Source of the DNA: Bedellia somnulentella
Lineage: Eukaryota; Arthropoda; Insecta; Lepidoptera; Bedelliidae
DNA length: 64,000 nt
NCBI GenBank assembly: GCA_963576735.1
Contig: OY755177.1
Coordinates: forward strand, 8,866,001-8,930,000
Reading direction: 5' to 3'
Shown here: positions 20,104 through 29,969 of the stretch, piece after piece
Position numbering within the stretch: position 1 is the stretch's first letter
How the letters are laid out: each line of letters begins with the position of its first letter
Notes under the pieces: model-generated
What the model saw: only the letters and a program-made list of their open reading frames with translations
Databases searched by the model: none
What the model was told of the DNA's origin: nothing
Position numbers and translations under genes: made by a program

Positions 20104-22320
20104 ATTGTCATCGTCAACTGTTGTAATTTATAGGGTGTGTTAGTATTATATAATTATTATAAAGTGATAACGACAATGACAATGTTATCTTGTTTCGCTT
20201 AAGCTAATGAAGCGGGCTATCCTATGCATGCAATAAATTATCAAACTCATTATTTAATACATATCACGATATAACTATGACAAAAAATGAATCATTTTTC
20301 ATTAAGAATAAGACTTGTTACTAATAATTTAAATGAGTATATGCACTTAGTTGTTAATGACTTGCTGTACTTTGTCCGATTTATTTATGTGTCTGTTGAG
20401 AATTGAAACGGGTGCGCTTTTTCTTACATAACTTTATAACTCCTATCATAGGAGGTCCGAAAATATTTCACATACCATTTAAAATCATAACGATCAGTCT
20501 CCATAAAAAATTGAAGTCATAAATATTGAAAAATATAATCATCGAAATTCATAATATCACTAATTATACACTTTGTATTTCATAATATTTGTTTTAATAT
20601 ATTTGTTTATACTAATGACCGACATTATAATCATTTCAATGAATAATTATAATATTCATAAATGTTTTTAAGTATAATATTTAAAAAAATATTATTAATT
20701 ATATGTGTTTTTATCTATATTAAATATAGATAAAAGCAAGCAAATTTAGATAAAATTTAGATAAATATAGATAGAAGCAAACAAGCAAGCAAATTTTGGG
20801 TAGGTCACAGGCAAAGAAAAGTTAAGTCACAGTTAGCTAGGTTAGGTTAGATTATGTATAAAACGAGCGAGCGAAGCGCAGCGGAGCGAGTTGTTATGAA
20901 ATCCGTTGGTAGTATTAAAACTGTATGAATAAATAAAATTATTGAAATAAAATTATGAAGAGTGATTATTATGAACGCAAATCGTTAGTAAGACGACAAA
21001 TATGATTTAGAATTTTATGTGAGCCAATATGGACCCAATTGAAACACATATCATAGTTATCAAAAAGTTTAAGGGTTTGATTTGCCACAAGACACAGACC
21101 TATTTCTTTCAGCTATGCTACAATATATGCTTTAACTAATATACGTTATAATATGTGTGCTATGTTTTTACTGAGCTAGGTCTATACATGCATGGTTTAA
21201 CTACGATCTGTTAAATGTTATTTTGGCTTTCCTCTGCTAATAGAAATTATATATTCATAACGAAGCCTTATTGAGCTTTTGGGAAGTATAATATTAAAAT
21301 TTATTACTATACGTTAGGTAATGTTTCCTTAGAAATAACCGCGTAGCTGTGATGCTTGAAAGAATATTCGTAAAGTTTAAATGCGCCTTTCGTTGCAGAA
21401 TATAAATATGTCACTTTATGACTGTGATCGCAATATTTATTTTATGCCAGCAGTTACGTGACATTCATTCTTATTTATTTTATAACTAGAATTCATATTT
21501 TCGGTTTTGGAATAAACAACTGGTAATAAAATACTACGCTCGTATGAACTATATGCGCCATTTATTATTTTTACACACATACATACACTTGGGGCTGTTG
21601 ATTCCAAAAGCAGTAGCAATAATATTCAGAATAAGAAATTCTACAGCCACTTGAGCAAGTTGGGAATTAATTTTCACTTTTTAGTTTAAAGTGCTTCAAT
21701 GGTGTGTTTCAACAAAAATTGTACCACTATTGTACAAAACATTATTACAGTATTGTACAACGGTTATTCTGGATTGAAATTATCCAAGTAAACTAAATTC
21801 AAGTTGGGTTAAAAAAATTACTCTCATTTTTGTAAAATATTTTGAAGTATAATTAAAAACTCATTTCAATAAATTTGAAACGAGGATCTGGCGCCGAGAG
21901 AGTATTTTAAATGTAAAAACATCATTATCATAACCGACCAATCATCAGTACAAATATTTATGTTTGTGGTTTGAGGATTAAATGAAATTAATTTTGCTTT
22001 TGAACGGAAGGAATAATATTTTTTGAGGTGAGGTGAGGGTATTTCCTACTGTATTTTATGTAGTACCTTGATATATTATTACCATATGTTTACCTTAATT
22101 TTGTGTCTAATGTGTGTGAGAGACGTTTTCAGCAATATAAATATGAAACAGCTACACAGTTGATTAAAATCATGCTCACTTTTTGTTGATCTTGAATACA
22201 AAACCATTTGAGGGACCCCCTATTTGTTTATTTTTACTATTTGTTACAAATTATTATTAAATAAAATATTAGTTTTCTTACTAAGTTACTAAGGAAACTC
22301 TCAAAAACCTACTTACACTC
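20104..22320. other. No recognisable gene; AT-rich
   Basis: Long AT-rich stretch with short local repeats (AGATAAA-type, 20700-20790) and a CGAGCGAAGCGCAGCGGAGCG run near 20870. A TGGCGCCGAGAGAG near 21888 resembles a primer-binding site but has no LTR pair. Confidence 0.4.
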
Positions 22321-22560
22321 ACAACTGTTGTTACCATTGGGGTAGGCAGATACTATCGATCGCCACTTTGCGCGAACCTGACAAATCTTTCTTTCTTCCC
22401 TTACATTATCTTCTCATACTTGCTCTTTTATTATTTTCACTTCGGACTTTTGCCTTTGTAAGAGCGTTTTCAATCTGGTTTTTAAACGTCTTGTGGGCCC
22501 ATCTTCTACTAATAACACCATCCACACTGGCTCTAGATATGTCTTTCGTCACTTTACTTC
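22321..22560 (-). repeat. RTE 3' fragment, degenerate
   Basis: Minus-strand match to the C-terminal coding end and 3' tail of the RTE (CTACCCCAATGG, CGATCGATAGT, then the EIYRANVEG-type region), with many changes. Confidence 0.6.
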
Positions 22561-23029
22561 AGTCAGTTTGGTGAAATATTTCGAGGTAGCCACAATATAT
22601 TTTTCTTTTCGCCTTAACAATATTTATCAAATGACAAATAACACATGTATATTAAAGAGGGGGGGGGGTACCAAAATCTACGTGCTCCTTTTAAATGCTT
22701 GTTTTTATATTTATATTTATCGACATAAAGTTCATAAATTTATCCTTATTATGTATCAGGAATAATAGGGCATTACAAACTTAAACCTTTGAGTATAATG
22801 TTTTACGAGCGTTTTGTGTCTGTTGATACATAACATTTACATGACAACAAAGAATATCCCTGCCATTACGAGGATGACATTTCAACATTTGTTTTGCACA
22901 ATAGAATGGATGGACTAGCATTCGGAAGTAAATTAAGGGCAACTTTTATCGATATTTTCTGAGAACATAATTGCTTTTACGTAAAAAAGCCTACATATGC
23001 GTAGAATATATATTGAGGACAAGTGAGAT
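22561..23029. other. No recognisable feature
   Basis: AT-rich, with a G homopolymer near 22662-22670. Confidence 0.4.
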
Positions 23030-23262
23030 CTATAGAGTTAATGTGGAAGATAATGTTAGTCAAGCACGGCCACAGAGGACACACTTGGACCAAATTGAGA
23101 GTGTGCTCAAAAAGGCAGTCGTCAGAAATATTAAGAATAAAAGAACATGTCTGAAAAGATTGATGGACATAAATGAAGCTAGAGAGGCTTGCCAGGATCG
23201 TGCAAAGTGGCGATCAATACCCCAATAGAAAATAATGGCGTGAGTATATTTATGTATGTATG
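23030..23262 (+). repeat. RTE 3' fragment
   Basis: The plus strand encodes EIYRVNVEDNVSQ, then RPQRTHLDQIESVLKKA and RLMDINEAREACQDR, in one open frame (22971-23228), followed by GGCGTGAGTATATTTATGTATG. It is a 5'-truncated RTE copy with an intact C-terminal frame but no RT. Confidence 0.8.
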
Positions 23263-23399
23263 TATAAATAAAATAGAAGCTTATGTTCGGTAATGTTAAA
23301 ATAATTATACGTTTAAATAAATCAAATGGATTTATACACATTCACCAAAACATGCTTTGTGACTTTTTGTTTTTACATAAGTAATGTATTATATTTAGC

Positions 23400-23535
23400 T
23401 TCGCTTATTGTATTATATTTAGATCGCTTTTAATGATAAGACCGCCGATTGTACATTTGTTATTTAATTCTGTTTATTTGTAAATGTTTCTCCTTTTTGA
23501 AGTGCAATAAAGAGTTTTCTATCTATATTTATATT
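23400..23535 (+). repeat. LINE-like 3' terminus
   Basis: Ends GAAGTGCAATAAAGAG followed by TCTATC/TATATTTATA simple repeats. This is the usual look of a CR1/Jockey-type 3' end in insects. No coding part is left. Confidence 0.4.
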
Positions 23536-23576
23536 CCGCTTTTATGACTCTCGTGCTGTAACTGGAGAGCGCTGAA

Positions 23577-23700
23577 TGAAAATTGTTGAAGTTGTTGGTG
23601 ACCCATCACCAACAACTTCAACAATTTTCAGTTATCGGTTAACTTTTATTTTACCCTCCTTTCCCCACTTAACTTCCAAATGTGGCTGAGCTGGCAAATG
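23577..23700 (+). repeat. Rep-A fragment with 25 bp fold-back at its 5' end
   Basis: A plus-strand Rep-A middle/3' part (CACCAACAACTTC, TTTTACCCTCC, TTCCCCACTTAACTTCC, GTGGCTGAG). Its 5' end is a perfect inverted repeat: arms 23577-23601 and 23606-23630 separated by CCCA. Confidence 0.75.
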
Positions 23701-23799
23701 TTACCAAAACAGAATATATTTTTTTTGTTTGTCTGTCAGCTCCAACTAATCTTTGAAATGGCTGGACCATGAAGGTACTAACATGAATAATGCAATTTA

Positions 23800-24388
23800 T
23801 TACCCCACAATAAAGCCTATAATATTTTGAATACTCTCAAGCAGAGAAATGTCCTAGAACGAGAGCCCGAACCAGAGGAGTGTATCCCGCTCGCATGGTT
23901 GCCAGTCGAGATTAAGTTCAACGAAAAACAAATTCAAACTTATTTATAGGGAACATTTTATAAAAAATAGGTTATTAACTATTCCTTTTTAGTAAATTGT
24001 TTATATTATTATCGTCGTCTATCAACTTACTTATACTCACGCCCATTATTCCCATTGGGGTACTACCAGAGACTATCGATCGCCACTTAGTACAATCTTG
24101 ACAAACCTCTCTTGCTTCCTTTACATTCATTATTCTTCTCATACATGCTCTTGCATTCTTCTCACTTCGGACCCCCGCCTTTATAAGAAATAACATGAAA
24201 ATAAAAAAAAATAAGTTTGGTAATCGGTAAAATAATATTTATAACAGGTATCCCTATGGAAACAAAATAAATAAGGTATCCAAAATTAATATTTTTTTCG
24301 TGTGTTTCTGGGCTTTTATCATTTAACTAAGGAAATAGTTAGCAGAGCAAAATATAGTGAAAACTACAGTGACCTTTCTATTTCAAGC
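23800..24388 (-). repeat. Repeat X, copy B (empty-site copy)
   Basis: The reverse complement aligns with the X pieces at 11582-11718 and 17208-17745. It carries no short-LTR element and no Rep-A, but has its own insertion of an RTE 3' end. Confidence 0.65.
24028..24188 (-). repeat. RTE 3' fragment inside Repeat X
   Basis: The minus frame encodes KAGVRSEKNARACMRRIMNV, then KEAREVCQDCTKWRSIVSG, followed by the GGGCGTGAGTATAAG end. 5'-truncated. Confidence 0.75.
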
Positions 24389-24404
24389 ATGTTATTAAAA
24401 AAAC

Positions 24405-24760
24405 GACGACGTGATAGCTCAATGGGTAGAACACCGGTTAACGTGCAAGCGACTAGTGTTCAAATCCCAGGTCGGGCCTACACCAATTTGTCTTTTCTAA
24501 AGACATATGTGTGGTTAATTTATCATGGTTGTTAACGGTGAGGGAAAACATCGTGAGGAAACCCACATGGCTGAGTTGTACTTAGTCATGTGACAGTGTA
24601 TTCGTACAAAACGGCGATACGCCTGTCCCCTATCACGTGAGTACACTGTCCATGCAAAACGTGGGTACTCTGAACGCCAGGTGACAATGTCACGTGATGT
24701 TCAGAAGTATTAGTACCTCTGCCAACCCCTTCGGGGATATTCGGCGTGAACGTTTATGTT
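24405..24760 (+). mobile_element. SINE-B, full length with TSD
   Basis: tRNA-like head with A box (TGATAGCTCAATGGGTAGAA) and B box (GTGTTCAAATCCC), body, and TTATGTT tail. It is flanked by ATGTTATTAAAAAAAC duplications (one A-run length difference). 356 bp. This copy has the CTCTGAACGCCAGGTGAC subtype body. Confidence 0.85.
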
Positions 24761-24780
24761 ATGTTATTAAAAAAAACATT

Positions 24781-25200
24781 GAAAAAATTGTGAAATGAAA
24801 AAAGTCCTTCCAATTTTCTATATAATAATATTAGTTTTATAAGATTTGATCTAATTTATTAAACAATCACTTTTTGAATTCCATAAACTCCTCCACTTGT
24901 CAATTAGAGAGAGCTTTGTTTCAATAAAAATGATTTTATATATTTGTTTGTACAATTTTGTCGAAAATTTTCATTTAATATTTGATTACCTACCTTCTTG
25001 TTGTCTTACAAGTTTAGGACAAGTAGCAAATATTTCAAGTTGAAGATAACTGCGAAATAAAGGATATTAGGAAAATAAAGTTTCGATCAGTATCAAGTCT
25101 CAATTAAAATCACATAATGCATGTTTTTATTTTTAACTGTTTTTTAAGCAAATAAATAGAATCCAAAAAACTACTTACAAATACACTTTTTAAACTCTCG
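24781..25200. other. No recognisable feature
   Basis: AT-rich. One motif-free stretch resembles 26290-26470 (TTTGTCGAAAATTTTCATTT, ATTTGATTACCTACC), so it is part of an unclassified repeat. Confidence 0.4.
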
Positions 25201-25236
25201 TGGTTTGTAGACATTATATATTATGCACGGCCAGTC

Positions 25237-25279
25237 AGCCCGTGACCACGGCACCAGTAGGTGTGCTGAAACGTCGGGC
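25237..25279 (+). ncRNA. Hammerhead-like motif, orphan Penelope end
   Basis: Stem I strand GCCC, core GTGACCA, stem II (GGCAC with GTGCT, 8-nt loop), GAAAC-GTC, then GGGC closing stem I. Same core swap as at 2224-2264. No Penelope ORF is attached, so this is a solo end. A GTTTGTAGACATTATATA word flanks it and recurs inverted at the 35648 copy. Confidence 0.5.
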
Positions 25280-25362
25280 AAACATATCACGTAAGTGGTT
25301 TTAAAAATGTTCGTTGGTTAATCCCAATTATTATTATATAGTAATACTTACAATTACTTACT

Positions 25363-25612
25363 TGCCGTGTAGTGCCGGCTTAGAATGTCGCTACCCCTTT
25401 CTACCCACGGGTGTCGAAAGAGGCTACTAAGGGTATTGGGGCTTTTTATTGGATTTTTGGACGATGCGGTTGGAGACCCATCACCAAAAACCTTTATTCT
25501 TACCATCTTTTCCCCACTCAACTTCCAAAAGTGGCTGAGGAATTTATAATTCCTTAGCTCTGGTTACCCCTTCTAGGGAAATATAGCCGTGTGTTTGTAT
25601 GTATGTACTTAC
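25363..25612 (+). mobile_element. Rep-A, full length
   Basis: All Rep-A blocks in order, from GCCGTGTAGTGCCGG to GTATGTATGTAC. Little diverged. Confidence 0.8.
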
Positions 25613-25784
25613 AAATACGCAATAACAATTAATTCCGACAGGCCTAAATCCGGATTGTAACTCACGTCTTCATAACGTCATGACGCTTGGTTGTTGTTCA
25701 TGAGTTCATCACTGAGCTATATTTTAAAAGTATACTTTATTGGACCAAGTGAATAAAAAAGATCGGAAAATTTGCTATCATACC

Positions 25785-25851
25785 TTCATACATATACTCA
25801 AGCCATTAGTTCCCATTGGAGTAGACAGAGACTATCGATCGCCACTTTGCT
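25785..25851 (-). repeat. RTE 3' tail scrap
   Basis: Minus strand GCAAAGTGGCGATCGATAGT, then CCCATTGG-type stem and GAGTATATGTATG. Only the terminal ~65 bp. Confidence 0.65.
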
Positions 25852-26511
25852 ATTAAGTACTAAAATTTAATTTTATGCAATTGTGGTGCAATGCAAGTTA
25901 AGAAAATCTAGTCAATGTTAGCTTTGTTACGATTCGGTAGTAAAGCATGACAACGAGTGAAACTCACAAAGCCTTTGATGTCACTCAAATCAGAAATGGG
26001 CAACAAATTCACGTAATTTACATTAAAATGCGTATGCAAAATGTATTTATTAGTGCTACTCGTCGTTTATACAAGAGTTCATGACCTTACAGTTAGAGCT
26101 TCGCACTCAAGATTTACTGCTCCCAGGTTTGAATTCTAAGGTTGTTGGGTCCATTTTGTCAAGTATAATGAAACACACAAAATAATTCACAGTTTTTAAG
26201 ATTCGCTCCAGGGTGTCGTCGGTCACGGCTGTTATTATCTAAGTAGTTGTTTAAAGCCTTTCAATTCTTACTAGTTCAACGTTGTTGGCCAAACCTTGGG
26301 TGGTTGGGTAAAATTTGTCGAAAATGTGTATTAAATATTTGATTACCTACCTTTTTGTTGTCTCACAAATTTATGATAAGTAGCAAATATTGCTATTTGA
26401 AGATAAAGGATATTAGGTGAACGGAGTTTCGATCAGTACCTCAATAAATTTCACACAAGGCATGTATTTATGTTTAACTGTCTTAGGAAAAAAATATAAT
26501 CCAAAAATCAT

Positions 26512-26900
26512 ACATACACACATATACTCACGGCCATTAATTATAAAAGGGGGTAGCCAGAGTTTCAGAGCTATACACTCCTTTGCCACATTTGGAACTT
26601 AATAGGGGACAAGATGGTAGAAATAAAGTATCATTGGTGTTGGGTCTCCAAACCCAATCGCCCAAAAACCGCTTAAAAAAGCCCCATACCCTTACGCCCG
26701 ATTTCTGAATTGAGTATTCCAGCTGAGAACAACTTAAGTATCGTTCTGTCGCATTGAAATCTTAACAACTGAATGAGACAAAACGATACTTAAGTCGTTC
26801 TCAGCTTGAATACTCAATTCAGAAATCGGGCGTTAGTCGCCTCTTACGGCACCCGTGCGTAGAAAGAAGTAGTGACATTCTAAGCCGGCACTACACGGCA
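26512..26900 (-). mobile_element. Rep-A, split by a MITE
   Basis: Minus-strand Rep-A from GCCGTGTAGTGCCGG to CCGTGAGTATATGTGTG. It is interrupted by the 138 bp MITE at 26695-26832. Confidence 0.8.
26695..26832. mobile_element. Hairpin MITE, TTA target duplication (Harbinger-like)
   Basis: Arms of ~56 bp (CGCCCGATTTCTGAATTGAG ... GTATCGTT) form an almost complete hairpin. TTA flanks both ends (26692-26694, 26833-26835), and the Rep-A sequence is continuous once the MITE and one TTA are removed (CCCTTAGTCGCC). A 3 bp TWA target duplication is characteristic of PIF/Harbinger. It has no coding capacity. Confidence 0.85.
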
Positions 26901-27129
26901 AATCAAGAAAACTACTAATGAAAACGAAATGACAAATTATTAAAAACCCAAAATAAAATATGAAGGACTACTTAAACCTCAGTCAATCATGATTGATGAA
27001 ATTGTTTCAAGGATTCTAAGACGCTCTTGCGGTTCTGCTCCTTGAATCGTAATAGGTTTTTTTAAATATGTTACATCGAAATGAAATTGTAATATAAATA
27101 TGGCGACAACTTTCAAGACTTCTAATGCT

Positions 27130-27287
27130 TTATTTTAATGTTTTTTGACATGAATTCATCATGTGGGGATTATTACTCATAAATAAAAGATGTTATTAAA
27201 GGAAAGAAAAATGCGACGGGGGCGTATACCCGAAGGTCGCGGGTTCGAACCCCGCCAGTGTCGAAATTTTTCTTTCCTTTAATAACA
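27130..27287 (-). mobile_element. Hairpin SINE, copy 2 with TSD
   Basis: Flanked by the 12 bp duplication ACTTCTAATGCT (27118-27129, 27288-27299). On the minus strand it reads: body arm and tRNA-like 3' half-head in antisense, then the body arm in sense, the conserved AATCCCCACATGATG tail and an A-rich end. The antisense arm ends next to the TSD, so the inversion was present at integration. Confidence 0.85.
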
Positions 27288-27343
27288 ACTTCTAATGCTG
27301 TTTTCATATGTAATGATATGGAATACAGTTTTATAAATATATG

Positions 27344-27594
27344 CTGTGTAGTGTCGGCTTAGAATAGCACTACCCAATTACTTCCGGTGGGTGTACGTAA
27401 GAGGCGACTAACGGTATTGGGGCTTATAAGGGATTTTTGGGCGATGCGGTTGGAGACCCATCACCAACAACCTTTGTTTTACCATCTTTTCCCCACGCAA
27501 CTTCCAAAAGTGGCTGAGGATTTTCTAATACCTTGGCTCTGGCTACCCTTTCTAGGGATTTATAGCCGTGAGTATATGTATGTATGTATGTATG
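27344..27594 (+). mobile_element. Rep-A, full length with TSD
   Basis: 251 bp between 12 bp duplications TATAAATATATG (27332-27343, 27595-27606). The 5' end CTGTGTAGTGTCGGC is the same as the RTE 5' end, and the 3' end is GCCGTGAGTATATGTATG repeats. It has no ORF of its own. Confidence 0.9.
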
Positions 27595-27621
27595 TATAAA
27601 TATATGATATCATAAAGACAG

Positions 27622-27775
27622 GCAGGCGTTCGAAGTACAAAGAATACAAGATCATGTATGAAAAGATTGGCGAATCTAGATGAAGCTCGAGAGGTTTACC
27701 AGAATCGTATAAGGTTGCGATCGATAGTCTGTGCCTATCCCAATAGGAACTAATGGCGTGAGTATATGTATGTAT
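27622..27775 (+). repeat. RTE 3' fragment
   Basis: The plus strand carries the NEAREV...RWRSIV-type coding end with stops, then CCTATCCCAATAGGAACTAA, GGCGTGAGTATATGTATGT. 5'-truncated. Confidence 0.75.
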
Positions 27776-27839
27776 GTTAAAACAAATGTTGATACTGCAG
27801 TTTCTCCATGGTTTAGAAACTTGTACCGAATATTTCTTC

Positions 27840-28094
27840 TTCTTTAATGTAAGAGCTACGCTCTTGTCTGCTGAGTAGTCGCCATTCTTATCTGTTCTTA
27901 GCTTTCTCCTTCACCTCATGATGCGACATGACGTTTGGTTTCTCTTTTATTTGTTGTAGCTTATCACTTCCTATTTTCCCTTCTATTTTAACTTCTATGA
28001 TGTTTTTGATGAATTCATCATTTCTTATCAAGTGACCTATCATTTTCCCTCTTCTATTCTCAACAGTTCTCAGTAGTGCTCTCTTTTCCTCCAC
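27840..28094 (-). pseudogene. Non-LTR RT C-terminal scrap (different family)
   Basis: The frame reads EEKRALLRTVENRRGKMIGH, LIRNDEFIKNIIEVKIEGK, then a degraded basic segment. This resembles the post-RT region (RR..MIGHI.RH..FI..I.EGKI.GKRGRGRP) of another insect LINE family, but the basic RGRPR block is gone. No upstream RT is present. Confidence 0.55.
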
Positions 28095-28494
28095 GATGCT
28101 TATGTTATAGAAACCAAATATTTATGACATATAATTTAACTATGTCATTGCATGGGAGAACGCCAATAAGGGGTGCTGATTCCTAATGTCAATGTATAAA
28201 TAGATTGCAAAATTTCCTCAATTCATTCAAAGAAAAATATTTTTAATTAGTTTAAACATATTTCTTATTGTACCTTACCTTATAACAGCTTAAAGTATGT
28301 TATAGTAACTTATTGATATTAGTTCTTATTTTTTTATTTAGCCTTAGAGGACCAAAGTGGGTGGCATTAATTAAGTCTAGTTAAAATAAAAACGAATTTT
28401 TCCAAGCACCTGTATGGTTTCAAGAAATTAAGTGAGAAAATTAAATTAAACCTAAGAATACAGCGAAATGAATACCAGTAACGAACCTTTAACG
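28095..28494. other. No recognisable feature
   Basis: AT-rich spacer. Confidence 0.4.
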
Positions 28495-28665
28495 ACGTCT
28501 GTGGCCGAGTGGATAGGTGCCTAGATTCCGGCTCTGAAGGTCGCGGGTTCGAATCCCGCTGAGGGCACTAATAATGTGATAAATACATATGGTTGTTCTA
28601 TGTCTTAGATGTGATTTATACGTGTATTATATACTACTAATTATATCATCGAGTTAGTATACCTT
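28495..28665 (+). mobile_element. SINE-C, tRNA-like head plus body
   Basis: A consensus A box (TGGCCGAGTGG) and perfect B box (GGTTCGAATCCC) lie in a tRNA-like unit, but the outer arms do not pair as an acceptor stem, so it is not a tRNA gene. The body (AATAATGTGATAAATACATA, GTGATTTATACGTGTATTAT) matches the reverse-oriented piece at 45535-45632. Confidence 0.6.
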
Positions 28666-29383
28666 ACTTATTAGATTTGTGAAAGGTCATTGTAGCTGGA
28701 ATTTTAATCTAAACTAGCTAGTTTTTAAAAGTGATGGGGTAATGATATGGTATAAATCTGGTGCTTGTTAAGTACGTTATCTTAGCAGTTTAGTCATGCG
28801 GTCTGTTTCAACATGAGTTTACCACTGGACAAAGTCTTAGGATTGTTAATAGCTAGCTTAAAAAAGAATCAAATGGAAAAACTTGTAATTGCACATCAAT
28901 ACACTAATTATCTACGTTATTTGTAAACCAGTTTTACACAGAAGTACAATGGGCGGTTTTATCACTTAAAACGATCTCTTATAGACAACCTTTGAATGGT
29001 AAAGTCAATAAATTTAAGGTCATTCGGTTAGATGTACAAAACACAGAAAATGTTTAGAATTAAAACATAGAATTGCGCAATTTGCGAATATAACGTCTTT
29101 CTTATACATTGGTAGCAACCCTTTAAATCATATCAAAATATATACATTTATTTTTCTATCATAGAATATTGATTTTAACTATCCAAGGCCATAGATACTT
29201 TTTGAATTGTATATATTTTTAAGTTCATGTCTGCCTATTCCCTAAAGTATTCTTAAAATATTTTTGAAATAGATTAAAAAAAGCCTTTATTGCATGTCAC
29301 AGAAGATATATATGAGTACGAAAACATAGTTATGCAAAACAATGGTATAAATGGCCGCCTAAAATTTATATTCATACCCTTGA
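28666..29383. other. No recognisable feature
   Basis: AT-rich. No motif. Confidence 0.4.
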
Positions 29384-29712
29384 TAGCTCAGTGAGAACAC
29401 AACTACAAGAGAATTGAGTTAAAATCCCCATAACAATGTGTCTTTTTTCAAGTCTAACGTTTGGTTAGCTTGTTTGGGCTGATTACGGTGTCAGTAAACA
29501 TTACGACGAAACCCACATGGCTGAGTTGTACTAAATCATATATTATATTATTAAAAAACGGCGATAGGCGATCACTTGAATATATTGTCCGAATAAAACA
29601 TAGGAACTTTGAACATCAGGCGACAAAAAAATTTCACGCTAAGTTCATAAGTATAGCATATAGCACTTCTGCCCTCCCTTTAGTGATTTTGGGCGTGAAT
29701 TTTCAGTTAAGA
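29384..29712 (+). repeat. Diverged SINE-B copy
   Basis: Head GATAGCTCAGTGAGAA; body words CCCACATGGCTGAGTTGTAC, AACGGCGATAGGCG, AACATCAGGCGAC; tail GGGCGTGAATTTTCAG. An old copy. Confidence 0.65.
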
Positions 29713-29969
29713 TATATAATATTTTATGCATGGTATTAATAAAACCCATACAATTAAATGAGATGAAAAAAAATTAGGACTGATACGTTTGAAACTTCCA
29801 CTGGGATCGTAAATATGTCGTAAAATAGGGTGTTAAATATTTTAATAAGAAGACAAATATTATCATTATTTTATTCTGGCTGTATCTGTGATCAGTTTTT
29901 CAACTATAATCAGATGAGATGTCGGTACAATCTTATTTTTGGGGACTTCTCCTCTAAGAACTCTCCCTC

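Noticed and set aside
21880..21905. Primer-binding site (TGGCGCCGAGAGAG) of an LTR element
   Set aside because: No LTR copy upstream or downstream and no coding remnants nearby.
28495..28568. tRNA-Ser/Leu gene on the plus strand
   Set aside because: A and B boxes are perfect, but the outer arms do not form an acceptor stem, and a related copy at 45590 continues into the same SINE body.
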